Shown piece after piece: positions 9,293-19,477 of a DNA stretch of 64,000 nt; the first letter of the stretch is position 1, and every line of letters begins with the position of its first letter. The notes under the pieces are model-generated. The model was not told the origin of the DNA, searched no databases, and saw only the letters and a list, made by a program, of their open reading frames with translations. Position numbers and translations under genes: made by a program. The stretch comes from Saprospiraceae bacterium (GTDB taxonomy: Bacteria; Bacteroidota; Bacteroidia; Chitinophagales; Saprospiraceae), in contig JAQXDE010000038.1 in NCBI GenBank assembly GCA_029251525.1, forward strand, positions 62,001 to 126,000, in the 5' to 3' direction.

Positions 9293-10411
9293 ATGATTTA
9301 TCATAAGGTAGGCTTGAATAGTTATAGATATATATTAATTCATAAACTAAAACATTCACGATTGAAAACACTTTACTCCTTTTACAAAGGCTTCGGTGTA
9401 TTTTTATTATTGAGTATATTTAATATTCAAATGAATGCCCAGGACATTCATTTTTCTCAATTTGGAAATGCACCCATAAATCTCAGCCCAGCCCTTACCG
9501 GGATTTTTGGTGGAGATGTACGATTTGTTGGCAATTATAGAAGTCAATGGAATCCTTCTGTTTCTTATCTTACCTTTTCGGGAGCAGCTGATATGAAATT
9601 TGATAAATTTTGTTCTAACAATAATCAATGGGCTGGTGGATTAATTTTTAATTATGATCAAGCTGGTGATTCTAAACTAAGTACTACTCAATTAGCCTTG
9701 AATAGCTCTTATACTCAGCGGGTAAATAATAATAATTTTATGACTTTAGGGATTCAATTAAGTGGTTATCAAAGAGCATTTAAAATTGAAGATCTAGAAT
9801 GGGGTAGTCAATTTGGTGATAGAACTTTTGATCCTAGCATTGCCTCTGGTGAGAGCTTTACTAATCAAAGTATTGCATACGGGGATTTTTCAGTTGGATT
9901 GAACTGGCATTTTCAAAAACCAAATTCACAGAGCAGCTGGAATAATCAGAATCGAACCAAATTTGATTTAGGTATTGGTCTTTTTCACATAAACCAACCT
10001 AACAAGAGTTTTTATGATGATGAAATGGAAACCCTTCCGATGCGATTTGCTATTTATGGCTTAGGGACATTTCGGTTAGTTGATCCTTTAGACCTGGTTT
10101 TGGTTGGAATGTACCAAGGTCATGGTCCCCATCAGCAAATTGTAGTTGGTTTAGGTGGGAAAATTCATCTGATAAATGAACTTACATCTCAGTTAAATAT
10201 ATTATTCGGTGTTAATTTTAGGTTAGGAGATGCTATTATTCCAAATGTGGAAGTAGGATATAATTCTTGGAAATTTGGTTTAAGTTATGATTGGAACACA
10301 TCAGGGTTTAACGAAGTTACGAATGGAAGAGGTGGTATTGAATTATCAGCTGTGTATATTTTTGTAAAACCTCAAGTTGAGGTTTACAAAAATTGTAACC
10401 CTATTTATTAA
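9293..10411 (+). CDS. PorP/SprF family type IX secretion outer-membrane protein
   Basis: PorP/SprF proteins are outer-membrane barrels that partner type B T9SS cargo such as the SprB adhesin. The mature protein opens with the family signature AQDIHFSQFGNAPINLSPALTG and continues with alternating beta-strand segments (NYRSQWNP, YDWNTSGF) to an aromatic-rich end. A signal peptide is present (hydrophobic run FGVFLLLSIF, cleavage after MNAQ at residue 49). The N terminus before it is unusually long, and no better ATG exists downstream. It sits immediately before a PorE-like gene and a giant SprB-repeat adhesin on the same strand, which supports a dedicated secretion partner role. Confidence 0.93.
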   Translation: MIYHKVGLNSYRYILIHKLKHSRLKTLYSFYKGFGVFLLLSIFNIQMNAQDIHFSQFGNAPINLSPALTGIFGGDVRFVGNYRSQWNPSVSYLTFSGAADMKFDKFCSNNNQWAGGLIFNYDQAGDSKLSTTQLALNSSYTQRVNNNNFMTLGIQLSGYQRAFKIEDLEWGSQFGDRTFDPSIASGESFTNQSIAYGDFSVGLNWHFQKPNSQSSWNNQNRTKFDLGIGLFHINQPNKSFYDDEMETLPMRFAIYGLGTFRLVDPLDLVLVGMYQGHGPHQQIVVGLGGKIHLINELTSQLNILFGVNFRLGDAIIPNVEVGYNSWKFGLSYDWNTSGFNEVTNGRGGIELSAVYIFVKPQVEVYKNCNPIY

Positions 10412-10455
10412 TAGTTCAAGCATTCCTAACCGATTAAAAAAGAAAATACAACAAA

Positions 10456-13116
10456 ATGAATAAAATATATACTCTACTAATATTTGCTCTTTTTGTTGGA
10501 ATGAGTTCGTCATACGCTCAGTCCACAAGTATAAGATCAATAGAAAAGTCAGCTAAAAAAGCGGTGGAGAATAAGGATTTCTATTCTGCCTGGCAATTCT
10601 ACAAAATAACTACGGATCAAAAGTCTGTGAAAAGAGATTCTACTAAGTTGGCAAAACAAATGTACAATTTGGGAGAATCAGCTCGTCAATTTAAGTCATA
10701 CGAAGTTGCAAGAAACGCCTATGAAATGGTCCTAAGAAGCAAAACGAAGGCTGATTATCCATTGGTAGAGTTTTGGTTAGCAAGAGTTTATCACAGTCAA
10801 GGTAATTACGATAAAGCAATCTCTCATTATGTGAATTTTGCTAAAGAAGCTGGACAAACTCCAAAAAATGCTACAATAAACCCTAAACAAGAATATGCGT
10901 CTGTTGCTGAAAGTGCTATTGAGCATTGTAATTGGGCAAAAGATCAAAAGGAATTTACTGGATTCAAAATTGATTCTTTGAAAAGTGTAAATACACCTGC
11001 AACTGAATTTGCTCCTTTAGAATATAATAGTAGCATGTATTATTCTGCATTGGAATATGATAAAGAGAATTTCTGCCCTGATCCAAATTCCGAAGTAACT
11101 CGCTTGTATACCTCTGATTATGCAGGTGAAGGAGGAACTACTAGTCCTATTAATTGGGCAAAAGACGAAAAGGGAACATTTGTTGCACATACAGCATTTA
11201 GTACGAATGGAGATCGAATGTATTTCACCATTTGTAAAAGAATTAATGCTGCTGAATTTGAGTGTGAGATTTATTTCAGAGATAAAAGTAGTGGAATGTG
11301 GGGAGATGCAATTCGATTGCCGGAAGCGGTAAACTTGACAGGTTCTACTAACACTCAACCCAATATTGGCTATGATGACAATTTAGAAAAAGAACTTTTA
11401 TTTTTTGTTTCGAATCGATCAGATAGTTTAGGTGGTTCAAATGGAGATATGAATATCTATTGTAGTATCATAGAGGCTGATGGTCGAGTAAGTGCCCCAA
11501 GAAAAATTGATATTAATACACCAGAGGATGATGTTACACCTTTCTTTAATAAAGCAAATAAGACTCTTTATTTTAGCTCAAAAGGTTACCAAGGTTTTGG
11601 AGGATATGATATTTATCAAGCAAAGCAAAAAGGAAATGGGTTTACTCAGCCTTTAGCTTTAGAAAAACCAATTAATAGTAGTTATGATGACTATTATTTT
11701 TCATCTGATGAAGAAATGGAAACGCTTTACTTTTCTACCAATCGGTTGGGAGTTACCTATGATGATGATGAAGGTGAAGGTTTAGAAACTTGCTGTGATG
11801 ATATTTATAAGTTAGAAATTATTAAAGTAAAATTAGAAGTTACCGCATTTAACACTTTAACAGGAGAAGAAGGATTAGATAGTTGTGAAGTAACTCTGAT
11901 TGATGTTACTAATCCAAGTAATCCAATATTGGTTGGAGAAAGGAAATTAGATCCCAATGGTCATTTTTATGAGTTCCCATTGGAATTGGAAAAAAATTAT
12001 AAATTAGAATCAACTAGAGGAAAAAGATGGTCTTATAGTGGAGATGAAAATAATAACCTAAATGTTGAGTTTACGACAAAAGGAATAACAACAAGCCAGA
12101 CAATAAAAAAGCAATTATATCATACTCCAGATATTATTTGGAATGTATACACTTTTGTTAAAACAGATGAGTGTAATCCAGGATCAATGGTTCCCTTATT
12201 GAATTGCACATTCGACTTCACAAATCAATCGTCTGGAGAATCTATTTCTAGTACAGAATTAGACAATCATTTTACAACTAGGTTAAAGTCAGAGCAAGAT
12301 TATGAAATAGTTGGATTACCTGAAAATTTATTTTTTGAAGGATATCCATCTGACAAAGTACTTCAAAATACTATGGGATACACAACACCTGTGACTTTTA
12401 ATGATACCCTTTATTTTAAGTTTTCTGAGAACTTTGCAGTTGATATTTTACTTTATTACCATAATGATTATCCAAAAAGAGTTAAAGGAATCAACGGCAG
12501 AAAATGGGCGATAAATGAAAAGATCACAAATAATAAATATGGAGTTTTGTATGAAGAATATTTAGGAAGAAGAGATAAATATAAATTTGAGAATAAAAAT
12601 AATATGGGTGAACTTGGGAATAGTGATGAGGTGATAGATATATTTTTTGATGATTACGTAATAGAAAATTTTGGAAAAATTGACCCATATATATCCGTAT
12701 TAGAAAACTTGGCAGATGTATTTAAAGATTCCGAATGCCAAATTGAACTTGACATAACGGGCTATACTAGCCCAAGAGCATCTGTCAATTACAATGAAAA
12801 ATTAGGATATAGAAGAACCTATTGTTTTATTGAATATATTAAGGATAATGCCAGCAAAAGACTCAGGGATGCCTTACCTGAGAGTGTGGAAGATGAAAGT
12901 AAATTATTTAATTTCATCTTTAAATCAGAAGGGGAACGTCCAGATCCAGGTGATACAGTAATAGACGGATTAGAGAAATTAGGAGGGGAGGTATTAAATA
13001 TTAGCGACAGGGATTCTATTTCAATTTACGGCGTTGGACCATCAAAGAGGCGAAAAGTGAAAGTTGGTAAGATTACAATACAACCCAATTCATCACTTAG
13101 TCCATCAATACGATAG
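10456..13116 (+). CDS. TPR-PD40-OmpA family protein (PorE-like)
   Basis: An 886-residue exported protein (signal peptide about 1-22, ending SSSYAQ). TPR-like helices span roughly residues 30-170, with YNLGESARQFKSYEVARNAYE and FWLARVYHSQGNYDKAISHY recognisable. PD40/WD40-like beta-propeller blades at 220-420 contain GDMNIYCS, LYFSSKGYQGFGGYDIYQ and TLYFSTNRLG. A carboxypeptidase-regulatory/CNA-B-like segment follows, then a C-terminal OmpA-like region (about 760-800; GYTSPRASVNYNEKLGYRR). This domain order is that of PorE and relatives, which tether the T9SS to peptidoglycan. The gap to the PorP/SprF gene is 44 bases and to the adhesin 56 bases, so an operon is likely. Confidence 0.88.
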   Translation: MNKIYTLLIFALFVGMSSSYAQSTSIRSIEKSAKKAVENKDFYSAWQFYKITTDQKSVKRDSTKLAKQMYNLGESARQFKSYEVARNAYEMVLRSKTKADYPLVEFWLARVYHSQGNYDKAISHYVNFAKEAGQTPKNATINPKQEYASVAESAIEHCNWAKDQKEFTGFKIDSLKSVNTPATEFAPLEYNSSMYYSALEYDKENFCPDPNSEVTRLYTSDYAGEGGTTSPINWAKDEKGTFVAHTAFSTNGDRMYFTICKRINAAEFECEIYFRDKSSGMWGDAIRLPEAVNLTGSTNTQPNIGYDDNLEKELLFFVSNRSDSLGGSNGDMNIYCSIIEADGRVSAPRKIDINTPEDDVTPFFNKANKTLYFSSKGYQGFGGYDIYQAKQKGNGFTQPLALEKPINSSYDDYYFSSDEEMETLYFSTNRLGVTYDDDEGEGLETCCDDIYKLEIIKVKLEVTAFNTLTGEEGLDSCEVTLIDVTNPSNPILVGERKLDPNGHFYEFPLELEKNYKLESTRGKRWSYSGDENNNLNVEFTTKGITTSQTIKKQLYHTPDIIWNVYTFVKTDECNPGSMVPLLNCTFDFTNQSSGESISSTELDNHFTTRLKSEQDYEIVGLPENLFFEGYPSDKVLQNTMGYTTPVTFNDTLYFKFSENFAVDILLYYHNDYPKRVKGINGRKWAINEKITNNKYGVLYEEYLGRRDKYKFENKNNMGELGNSDEVIDIFFDDYVIENFGKIDPYISVLENLADVFKDSECQIELDITGYTSPRASVNYNEKLGYRRTYCFIEYIKDNASKRLRDALPESVEDESKLFNFIFKSEGERPDPGDTVIDGLEKLGGEVLNISDRDSISIYGVGPSKRRKVKVGKITIQPNSSLSPSIR

Positions 13117-13172
13117 ATATTAAAATTTCAAACAATCAAAATCCCATCATTTGTACGCATAAATTTTGTACT

Positions 13173-16100
13173 ATGAAAAAAATATTATTACTCATTATAT
13201 TCTCTTTGATTCTGTTTTCAGTACAGTTGTCCGCACAATGTACTATACAGGTGGTCACGTCAAATATAACAGAGGAAACTTGTGTAGGAAGTAGCGATGC
13301 TTCTGCAACAGCGACAGCCGCTGGTAGTGGTTTAATTAATTATTTATGGAGTGATGGTCAAACGACTGCAACAGCAATTAATTTGACAACTGGAATTTAT
13401 ACAGTAACAGCTACTGATGATGCAGGATGTACAGGAACAGCTATAGCTGAAGTTTTATTAAATCCTGAGGGTGTTTGGTTAATGTTTTCTTTTACACCTG
13501 TAACCTGTAATGGGGGAAGTGATGGAACTGCTCATGTAAGTGTAATGACAGGTGTTGCCCCATATATATACATTTGGAATGATCCAGCAGGGACTACTAA
13601 TGCAGATCCTGTAAATTTAGCTGCGGGACAATATACGGTTACAGTAACTGATTCAAATGGATGTTCAAATTACGGACCTGTTACAATTACAGAACCTTCA
13701 GCAATTGTCCTTAATTCAAGTTCAACTAATGAAACTTGTTTTGGTAGTGCAAATGGTTCTGCATCAGTAAGTGTTTCAGGAGGAACACCAGGATATTCAT
13801 TTTTATGGAGTGATGGACAATCTTCATCAACCGCAACTAATTTAACAGCAGGAGATTATATGGTTACTGTTACCGACTCCCTTGGATGTGCAGTAATTGA
13901 ATCATTAACAATTGATTTAGTTAATCCTCAAATTATGATTACAGCCACGTCTGATTCTATCTTATGTTTCGGAGGAAGTGATGGGTCAATTATAGTTTCT
14001 ACAACTGGAGGGACTGGTTCTATTTCCTATATGTGGAGTAATGGTGAAACAACTGGAACGATCTCAAATTTAACGGCTGGAACATATACCTTAATAGCAA
14101 CTGATGATATTGGGTGTACAGCAACTATTTCCGAAATAGTTTCAGAGCCATCTGAATTAATAGCAACGGTATTAGGAACCAACGTAACAGTTAATGGAGG
14201 TGAAGATGGATCAGCAACGGTAACTCCTACAGGAGGAACTCCTGATTTTACATATTCGTGGAATGATGGCCAAACAACAGCAACAGCAACTAATTTGACT
14301 GCAGGAACTTATACGGTCATAGTTACTGATTTTAATGGCTGTGCAGTTACAACAACTGTTGAGATTGAAGAGCCACCTTGTCCAATAATAACCGTGACAA
14401 CAAGCCATTCTGATGAAACCTGTGTAGGAAGTATGGATGGGGCTGTTGCAGTTAGTACTAACGGGGGGGCAGGATTAATGACTTTTTTATGGAATACTGG
14501 AGATACTACATTTATTGTAAATAATTTATCAATTGGTACCTACTCTGTTACAGTTACCGATGAAAATGGTTGCACTGCAATTGGGGCAGAGACAATAGAA
14601 CTTTCTCCAGAAGGTATATGGGTTGATATTATGTCAACGAATACATGTATTAATGGAAATACAGGAACGGCGGAGGCAATTGTTACTACAGGAGTTTCAC
14701 CTTACACATATGCTTGGAGTAATGGTGATACAACAGCAAATATTATAGGATTACCTGCAGGCATTTATACAGTGAGTGTAACAGATTCAAATGGTTGTAT
14801 TGGTGTTTTTACTACAGATATTACAATTTCAAATGTTACCCCAATAGTAATTACCATAGTTAGTACAGTGGATCCAAGTGGTCCAGGAGCCTCTGATGGT
14901 GCAATAGATATAGAGCCAAGTGGAGGTTCTGGATCCAACTATACCTATATATGGAGTAATGGAGAAACTACACAAGATATTTCTGGTTTAGTTGAGGGAT
15001 GTTATATCGTGACTGTTTCTGATGATGGAAATATAATCTGTGAAACGGTGGATACAATTTGTATTTCCCAGTGTGAGTTGTCTCTAGATGTAACAACAAC
15101 AAATAACGATTGTATTAACAATAGTATAGGAACAGCTGTAGCAATAATTACTTCTAATTGTGATAGTACAACTTATACCTATAGTTGGACTGACAGCACA
15201 GGTGTCATAGTTGGAACAACTGACACTATATCAGATTTAGTTAATGGTGTCTATAATGTAACAGTAACTGATTCAAATGGATTGACAGCCACTGGTTCAG
15301 GTTTGGTTACTGGCGGTGGTGGTATTACTTCAACTGCGATAGGAACCAACAATTTATGTAACGGAGATAGTACTGGAACAGCAACAGCTACAGGAATAGG
15401 TGGTACAACTTATACCTATATCTGGAGTAATATGGATACAACTCAAATGATCACAAGTCTTACTGCAGGCACTTATACGGTAACAGTTACAGATATCATC
15501 ACTCAGTGTACATCTTTATCTCAGGTTACTATTGTGGAGACACCAGTAATAATGATAACAGTAACAACTAGTTCTCCAACAAATTCTGGAGAAGATGATG
15601 GCTCGATTTCAATTTCAGTTACTGGAGGAACTCCAGGTTATACTTATTTATGGAATACTGGAGATACAACCCAAAGTATTATGGATTTGCCTGTTGGATG
15701 CTATTCCGTAACTGTAACTGATATTTTAGGATGTGTAGCAACAGCTGATACTTGTATCTCTGTGCCACCACCTCTTTGTTCACTACAAGTTTCAAGTACA
15801 ACAGAATCTTGTAATCCTGGGAATGATGGAACAGTTATAGCTTCAGTGGTAGGAATAGGATGTCCAGCACTTGAGCCAATAACTTTTATATGGGAAGATG
15901 CGAATGGTGTAAATGTCGGGAATACAGCGATGGTTATTGGACTTTCAGCAGGTACTTATTTTGTGACAGCGACTGATGCTAACTTAGATACCCAAACAGC
16001 TTCAATTGAGGTTGATTATACTAATGGTGTAGATGCTTTTGTTGTTGCTTCAAATTTAAGTTGTAATAGCGATAGTGATGGTACAGCTTCGGCTTCTGGT

Positions 16101-19100
16101 ATAGGTGGAGTTCTTTTTTCAAATGGAGATTATATGTATTTATGGAATACTACTGCTACTACAGCTGTAATATCTAATTTAGTTGCAGGAACCTATACGG
16201 TTACGGTTACTGATGCGACTATGTGTACTGATGTACAATCTATTACTATTACACAAGAAGATCCAATTGAAGTTGAAGAAGTAATTACAGCACTAAATTG
16301 TTTTGGAGATACAGATGCAATAATTTCAATATCAGCATCAGGTGGAGTTTCACCATACACTTATTTATGGAGTACATCATCGACCAATGATACTATCACA
16401 GGATTAAGCGCAGGCACCTACACGGTTACCGTTACTGATGCGACCATGTGTACAGGTTTAAAGACTATTTCTATAGTAGAAGAGGATCCAATTGAAGTCG
16501 AAGAAGTAATTACAGCACTAGATTGTGTTGGAGATACAAATGCAATGATTTCAGTATCGGCATCGGGTGGAGTTTTACCATATACTTATTTATGGAGTAC
16601 ATCATCGACTAATGATACTATTACAGGATTAAGTGCAGGCACTTACACGGTTACCGTTACTGATGCGACCATGTGTACAGGTTTAAAAACTATTACTGTA
16701 GTGGTAGAGGATCTAATTGAAGTTGAAGAAGTAATTACTGCACTAAATTGTTTTGGAGATACAAATGCGATGATTTCAGTATCAGCATCAGGTGGAGTTT
16801 TGCCATATACTTATTTATGGAGTACATCATCGACTAATGATACTATCACAGGATTAAGTGCAGGCACCTACACCGTTACCGTCACTGATTCAGGTGGTTG
16901 TGAGAAAATAGAAGATTATTTGATTGATCAGCCTCAAGAAATTACAATTACGGTAAATCCTGACACAGCTAATATTTGTGAAAATTTCCTAACTCTAAAC
17001 GCAACAGCACCCGTAGGTGCGACAATAACATGGTGGAACCAAGATAGTGTGCAAGTTGGAATGGGATCTCCTTTCGAGTATTTAAGTATTCCTTCCGGGG
17101 CAAGTATAGTTTATGCAATAGCTAATTTAAATGGCTGTATAGCCATAGATTCAATGGTAATAATACAGAATGCAATCGATATTGTAGTCACTCCTGATAC
17201 ATTAATTTGTCTAGGTGACGAACCTCAATTGTTGGCAACGAATAATAACCCTAGTCAAGATGTTGACTATGTTTGGACTCCAACTAATCTTTTTGTTACA
17301 GGAACAGATTCTTCGGCAACTCCAACATTAGTTGCAACAGATACAGGGACTTTTGAAGTATTTTTATATTCAATTAATGAATTTAATTGTGAGCAATTTG
17401 ATACAATTACAATTTCTGTTCAGGACACAACTTCTAATTTCATTATAAAACAACAATGTATTGGTCTTGAAGTGAACTATATGAGTACAAGCGGAACAGA
17501 AATGATTTGGAACTTTGGAGATGGTTCAGATCAGGACACAGCAATTTCAACTACTCATACTTATTTGTCTGAAGGTGATTATACCGTTTTGATGATATTA
17601 CCTCCAGGAACTAATAATGCGGCATGTCTATTAGATACCGTTATATTATTAGTTTCAGTAGCAAACGACCCAATTTTTGATACTGGTTTTACACTTCAAT
17701 ATGATACGTGCATAGAAAATAGTACTACAGTTATATTTACTGATACATCAACTAATATTTTTGGTCAGATAGATAGTACCTGGTGGGTATGGCAAGGAGA
17801 TACTATTTCAACAAACCCGCAAGACTCGATAATAATTACTCAAAGTGTAATGGATTCATTAACACTTTATGTGATGACTGAAGAAGGTTGTATAGATTCA
17901 CTCTCAAAACAAATTGAGATCAATATAATCAATGTGATGATTGCAGATACCATCATAGCTTGTATTGGAGTGGATACCTCCTTAAATCCAAATGGAAATC
18001 CTAATTATGAATATACTTGGTCACCAGCACCGAATGGAGATCCGAATGAATTTAATCCAATGATAACACCAACGGTTTCTACATCTTACTCAGTTACCAT
18101 TACTGATTTATCAGGTACAAACCCATGTTCTATCATAAAAGATGTTTTTGTATTTGTTCCTGAACAATTAAATGTTGTAGTCACAGCCGACCCTGATAGT
18201 ATTTTATGTGAAGATGGTTTAGTGACCTTAGAAGCATCTAGTACTTTAGCAAGTAGCTTTAATTGGTATAACGAATATCCATTAGGTTCAATAATTGCTA
18301 ATTCCCCTACATTTATAGTTGATGTAGATGTACCACAGTATTTTTATGTAGAAGCGATAGATGATCAATATGAATGTCCGACTGTTGATAGTATTTTTAC
18401 TGGGACTGCGGAGATTATTATCGCCTTAATTGATAAAAAAGTTGTTTGTATTAATGACTCATTAACTGTTCAAGCAGGAGCTGCATCTAATGGAGAATTT
18501 TTGTTATTTGAATGGTTTGATCCGAATGGTGTGGCCATAGGGATGGGTGCAAGTATTACATTTTTGCCACCAGATTCTGGTGTGTATACACTAATTGTGT
18601 CCAATGAGTATGGATGTGAGGGAGAAAAGACATTCGAAGTTGAAATCATCGATGTTTTAAGTAACATTTCAGCGACAGCTGATCCTGACACTATTATTTT
18701 AGGAGAAACAGTTCAGTTAAATGTGGATCTAGTCAATGACGATGATTTTTATTATTATGACTGGAGTCCAAAAGGATCAATACTAGGAGATCATCAAATT
18801 AAATCTCCTGAGGCAATGCCGACAGAGACAACAGAGTATTTTGTAGTTGTACAAGATAGTACTTCTGATATTGTTTGCAATGCAACTACAAGTGTCCTCG
18901 TTACAGTTCTTGATATTTGTGAGAGACCATATGTATTTTTCCCTAACGTGTTTAGTCCAAATGGTGATGGTCGTAATGATATTTTGAAGGTAGAAAGTGT
19001 AATTGTGGATGAGGTCTATTTTGTGATATACAATCGATGGGGAGAAAAAGTATTTGAAGGAAATAGTGTTGAATCAGCTTGGGATGGAACACATAATGGA

Positions 19101-19199
19101 GAGGCAGTTAGTTCAGATGTTTATGGTTATTATCTACAAGTAAGATGTGTGAATGGGAAAACATATGAAGAAAAAGGAAACGTTACTGTCCTAAGGTAA
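13173..19199 (+). CDS. Giant SprB-repeat adhesin with type B T9SS C-terminal domain
   Basis: A 2008-residue cell-surface protein with a signal peptide of about 21 residues (ending LSAQ). By eye there are about 16 SprB-type repeats, each ending in a G(T/I)YTVTVTD-x-x-GC strand, over residues 25-1245. Then come PKD/Ig-like modules (1250-1890, including WNFGDGSDQDTA). A type B C-terminal domain begins FFPNVFSPNGDGRND and continues VIYNRWGEKVFEG and AWDGTHNGE to the end. That domain routes cargo through the T9SS with the help of a PorP/SprF partner, here encoded just upstream. Cysteines recur in each repeat and may form disulfides. Likely roles are gliding or surface attachment. Three consecutive repeats are nearly identical. 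Confidence 0.93.
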   Translation: MKKILLLIIFSLILFSVQLSAQCTIQVVTSNITEETCVGSSDASATATAAGSGLINYLWSDGQTTATAINLTTGIYTVTATDDAGCTGTAIAEVLLNPEGVWLMFSFTPVTCNGGSDGTAHVSVMTGVAPYIYIWNDPAGTTNADPVNLAAGQYTVTVTDSNGCSNYGPVTITEPSAIVLNSSSTNETCFGSANGSASVSVSGGTPGYSFLWSDGQSSSTATNLTAGDYMVTVTDSLGCAVIESLTIDLVNPQIMITATSDSILCFGGSDGSIIVSTTGGTGSISYMWSNGETTGTISNLTAGTYTLIATDDIGCTATISEIVSEPSELIATVLGTNVTVNGGEDGSATVTPTGGTPDFTYSWNDGQTTATATNLTAGTYTVIVTDFNGCAVTTTVEIEEPPCPIITVTTSHSDETCVGSMDGAVAVSTNGGAGLMTFLWNTGDTTFIVNNLSIGTYSVTVTDENGCTAIGAETIELSPEGIWVDIMSTNTCINGNTGTAEAIVTTGVSPYTYAWSNGDTTANIIGLPAGIYTVSVTDSNGCIGVFTTDITISNVTPIVITIVSTVDPSGPGASDGAIDIEPSGGSGSNYTYIWSNGETTQDISGLVEGCYIVTVSDDGNIICETVDTICISQCELSLDVTTTNNDCINNSIGTAVAIITSNCDSTTYTYSWTDSTGVIVGTTDTISDLVNGVYNVTVTDSNGLTATGSGLVTGGGGITSTAIGTNNLCNGDSTGTATATGIGGTTYTYIWSNMDTTQMITSLTAGTYTVTVTDIITQCTSLSQVTIVETPVIMITVTTSSPTNSGEDDGSISISVTGGTPGYTYLWNTGDTTQSIMDLPVGCYSVTVTDILGCVATADTCISVPPPLCSLQVSSTTESCNPGNDGTVIASVVGIGCPALEPITFIWEDANGVNVGNTAMVIGLSAGTYFVTATDANLDTQTASIEVDYTNGVDAFVVASNLSCNSDSDGTASASGIGGVLFSNGDYMYLWNTTATTAVISNLVAGTYTVTVTDATMCTDVQSITITQEDPIEVEEVITALNCFGDTDAIISISASGGVSPYTYLWSTSSTNDTITGLSAGTYTVTVTDATMCTGLKTISIVEEDPIEVEEVITALDCVGDTNAMISVSASGGVLPYTYLWSTSSTNDTITGLSAGTYTVTVTDATMCTGLKTITVVVEDLIEVEEVITALNCFGDTNAMISVSASGGVLPYTYLWSTSSTNDTITGLSAGTYTVTVTDSGGCEKIEDYLIDQPQEITITVNPDTANICENFLTLNATAPVGATITWWNQDSVQVGMGSPFEYLSIPSGASIVYAIANLNGCIAIDSMVIIQNAIDIVVTPDTLICLGDEPQLLATNNNPSQDVDYVWTPTNLFVTGTDSSATPTLVATDTGTFEVFLYSINEFNCEQFDTITISVQDTTSNFIIKQQCIGLEVNYMSTSGTEMIWNFGDGSDQDTAISTTHTYLSEGDYTVLMILPPGTNNAACLLDTVILLVSVANDPIFDTGFTLQYDTCIENSTTVIFTDTSTNIFGQIDSTWWVWQGDTISTNPQDSIIITQSVMDSLTLYVMTEEGCIDSLSKQIEINIINVMIADTIIACIGVDTSLNPNGNPNYEYTWSPAPNGDPNEFNPMITPTVSTSYSVTITDLSGTNPCSIIKDVFVFVPEQLNVVVTADPDSILCEDGLVTLEASSTLASSFNWYNEYPLGSIIANSPTFIVDVDVPQYFYVEAIDDQYECPTVDSIFTGTAEIIIALIDKKVVCINDSLTVQAGAASNGEFLLFEWFDPNGVAIGMGASITFLPPDSGVYTLIVSNEYGCEGEKTFEVEIIDVLSNISATADPDTIILGETVQLNVDLVNDDDFYYYDWSPKGSILGDHQIKSPEAMPTETTEYFVVVQDSTSDIVCNATTSVLVTVLDICERPYVFFPNVFSPNGDGRNDILKVESVIVDEVYFVIYNRWGEKVFEGNSVESAWDGTHNGEAVSSDVYGYYLQVRCVNGKTYEEKGNVTVLR
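16261..16890 (+). repeat. Tandem repeat, 225-bp period, within the adhesin gene
   Basis: Three consecutive SprB units begin with (A)TC(C/T)AATTGAAGT at 16261, 16486 and 16711, exactly 225 bases (75 codons) apart, with only scattered differences. The third unit departs from the others after GTYTVTVTD. Neighbouring SprB units are far more diverged, so these arose by recent duplication or are homogenised by recombination. Confidence 0.9.
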
Positions 19200-19215
19200 T
19201 CATTCAGAATAGGAT

Positions 19216-19254
19216 AAAAAAGGTTCAAGTCAATTATTGACTTGAACCTTTTTT
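19216..19254 (+). terminator. Strong hairpin terminator after the adhesin gene
   Basis: An 18-base perfect stem (19216-19233 with 19237-19254, core GGTTCAAGTCAA / TTGACTTGAACC) with a TTA loop runs into a T tract. It starts 17 bases after the stop codon and closes the PorP-PorE-adhesin unit. Confidence 0.95.
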
Positions 19255-19305
19255 TATAGATGACTCCAAAAAAAATGTGTCTCTTTGTTTCTTCTCTAGG
19301 AAAAA

Positions 19306-19342
19306 AAATACCTAATTTCCATTTTATTTCAAAAAATACCTA
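19306..19342. promoter_or_regulatory. Two direct copies of the AAATACCTA motif before the sensor-cyclase gene
   Basis: AAATACCTAATTT (TACCTA at 19309-19314) and AAAATACCTATTT (TACCTA at 19337-19342) lie 28 bases apart in the same direction, 135-170 bases before the cyclase start. Related copies occur before the PorP/SprF gene and before guaB. A transcription factor site is suspected; there is no direct evidence. Confidence 0.35.
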
Positions 19343-19477
19343 TTTAAGTTTTCCCTGCGTAAATAAATTTTTGCAGTCAAGTCAAATTGGAATCAGAAAC
19401 GATTAATAGAGGAGTTGGTTTTAAAGTGAATTTCACAAAAATCATGATTTGTCTAAGGATTAAGTTTTTCACAAACT

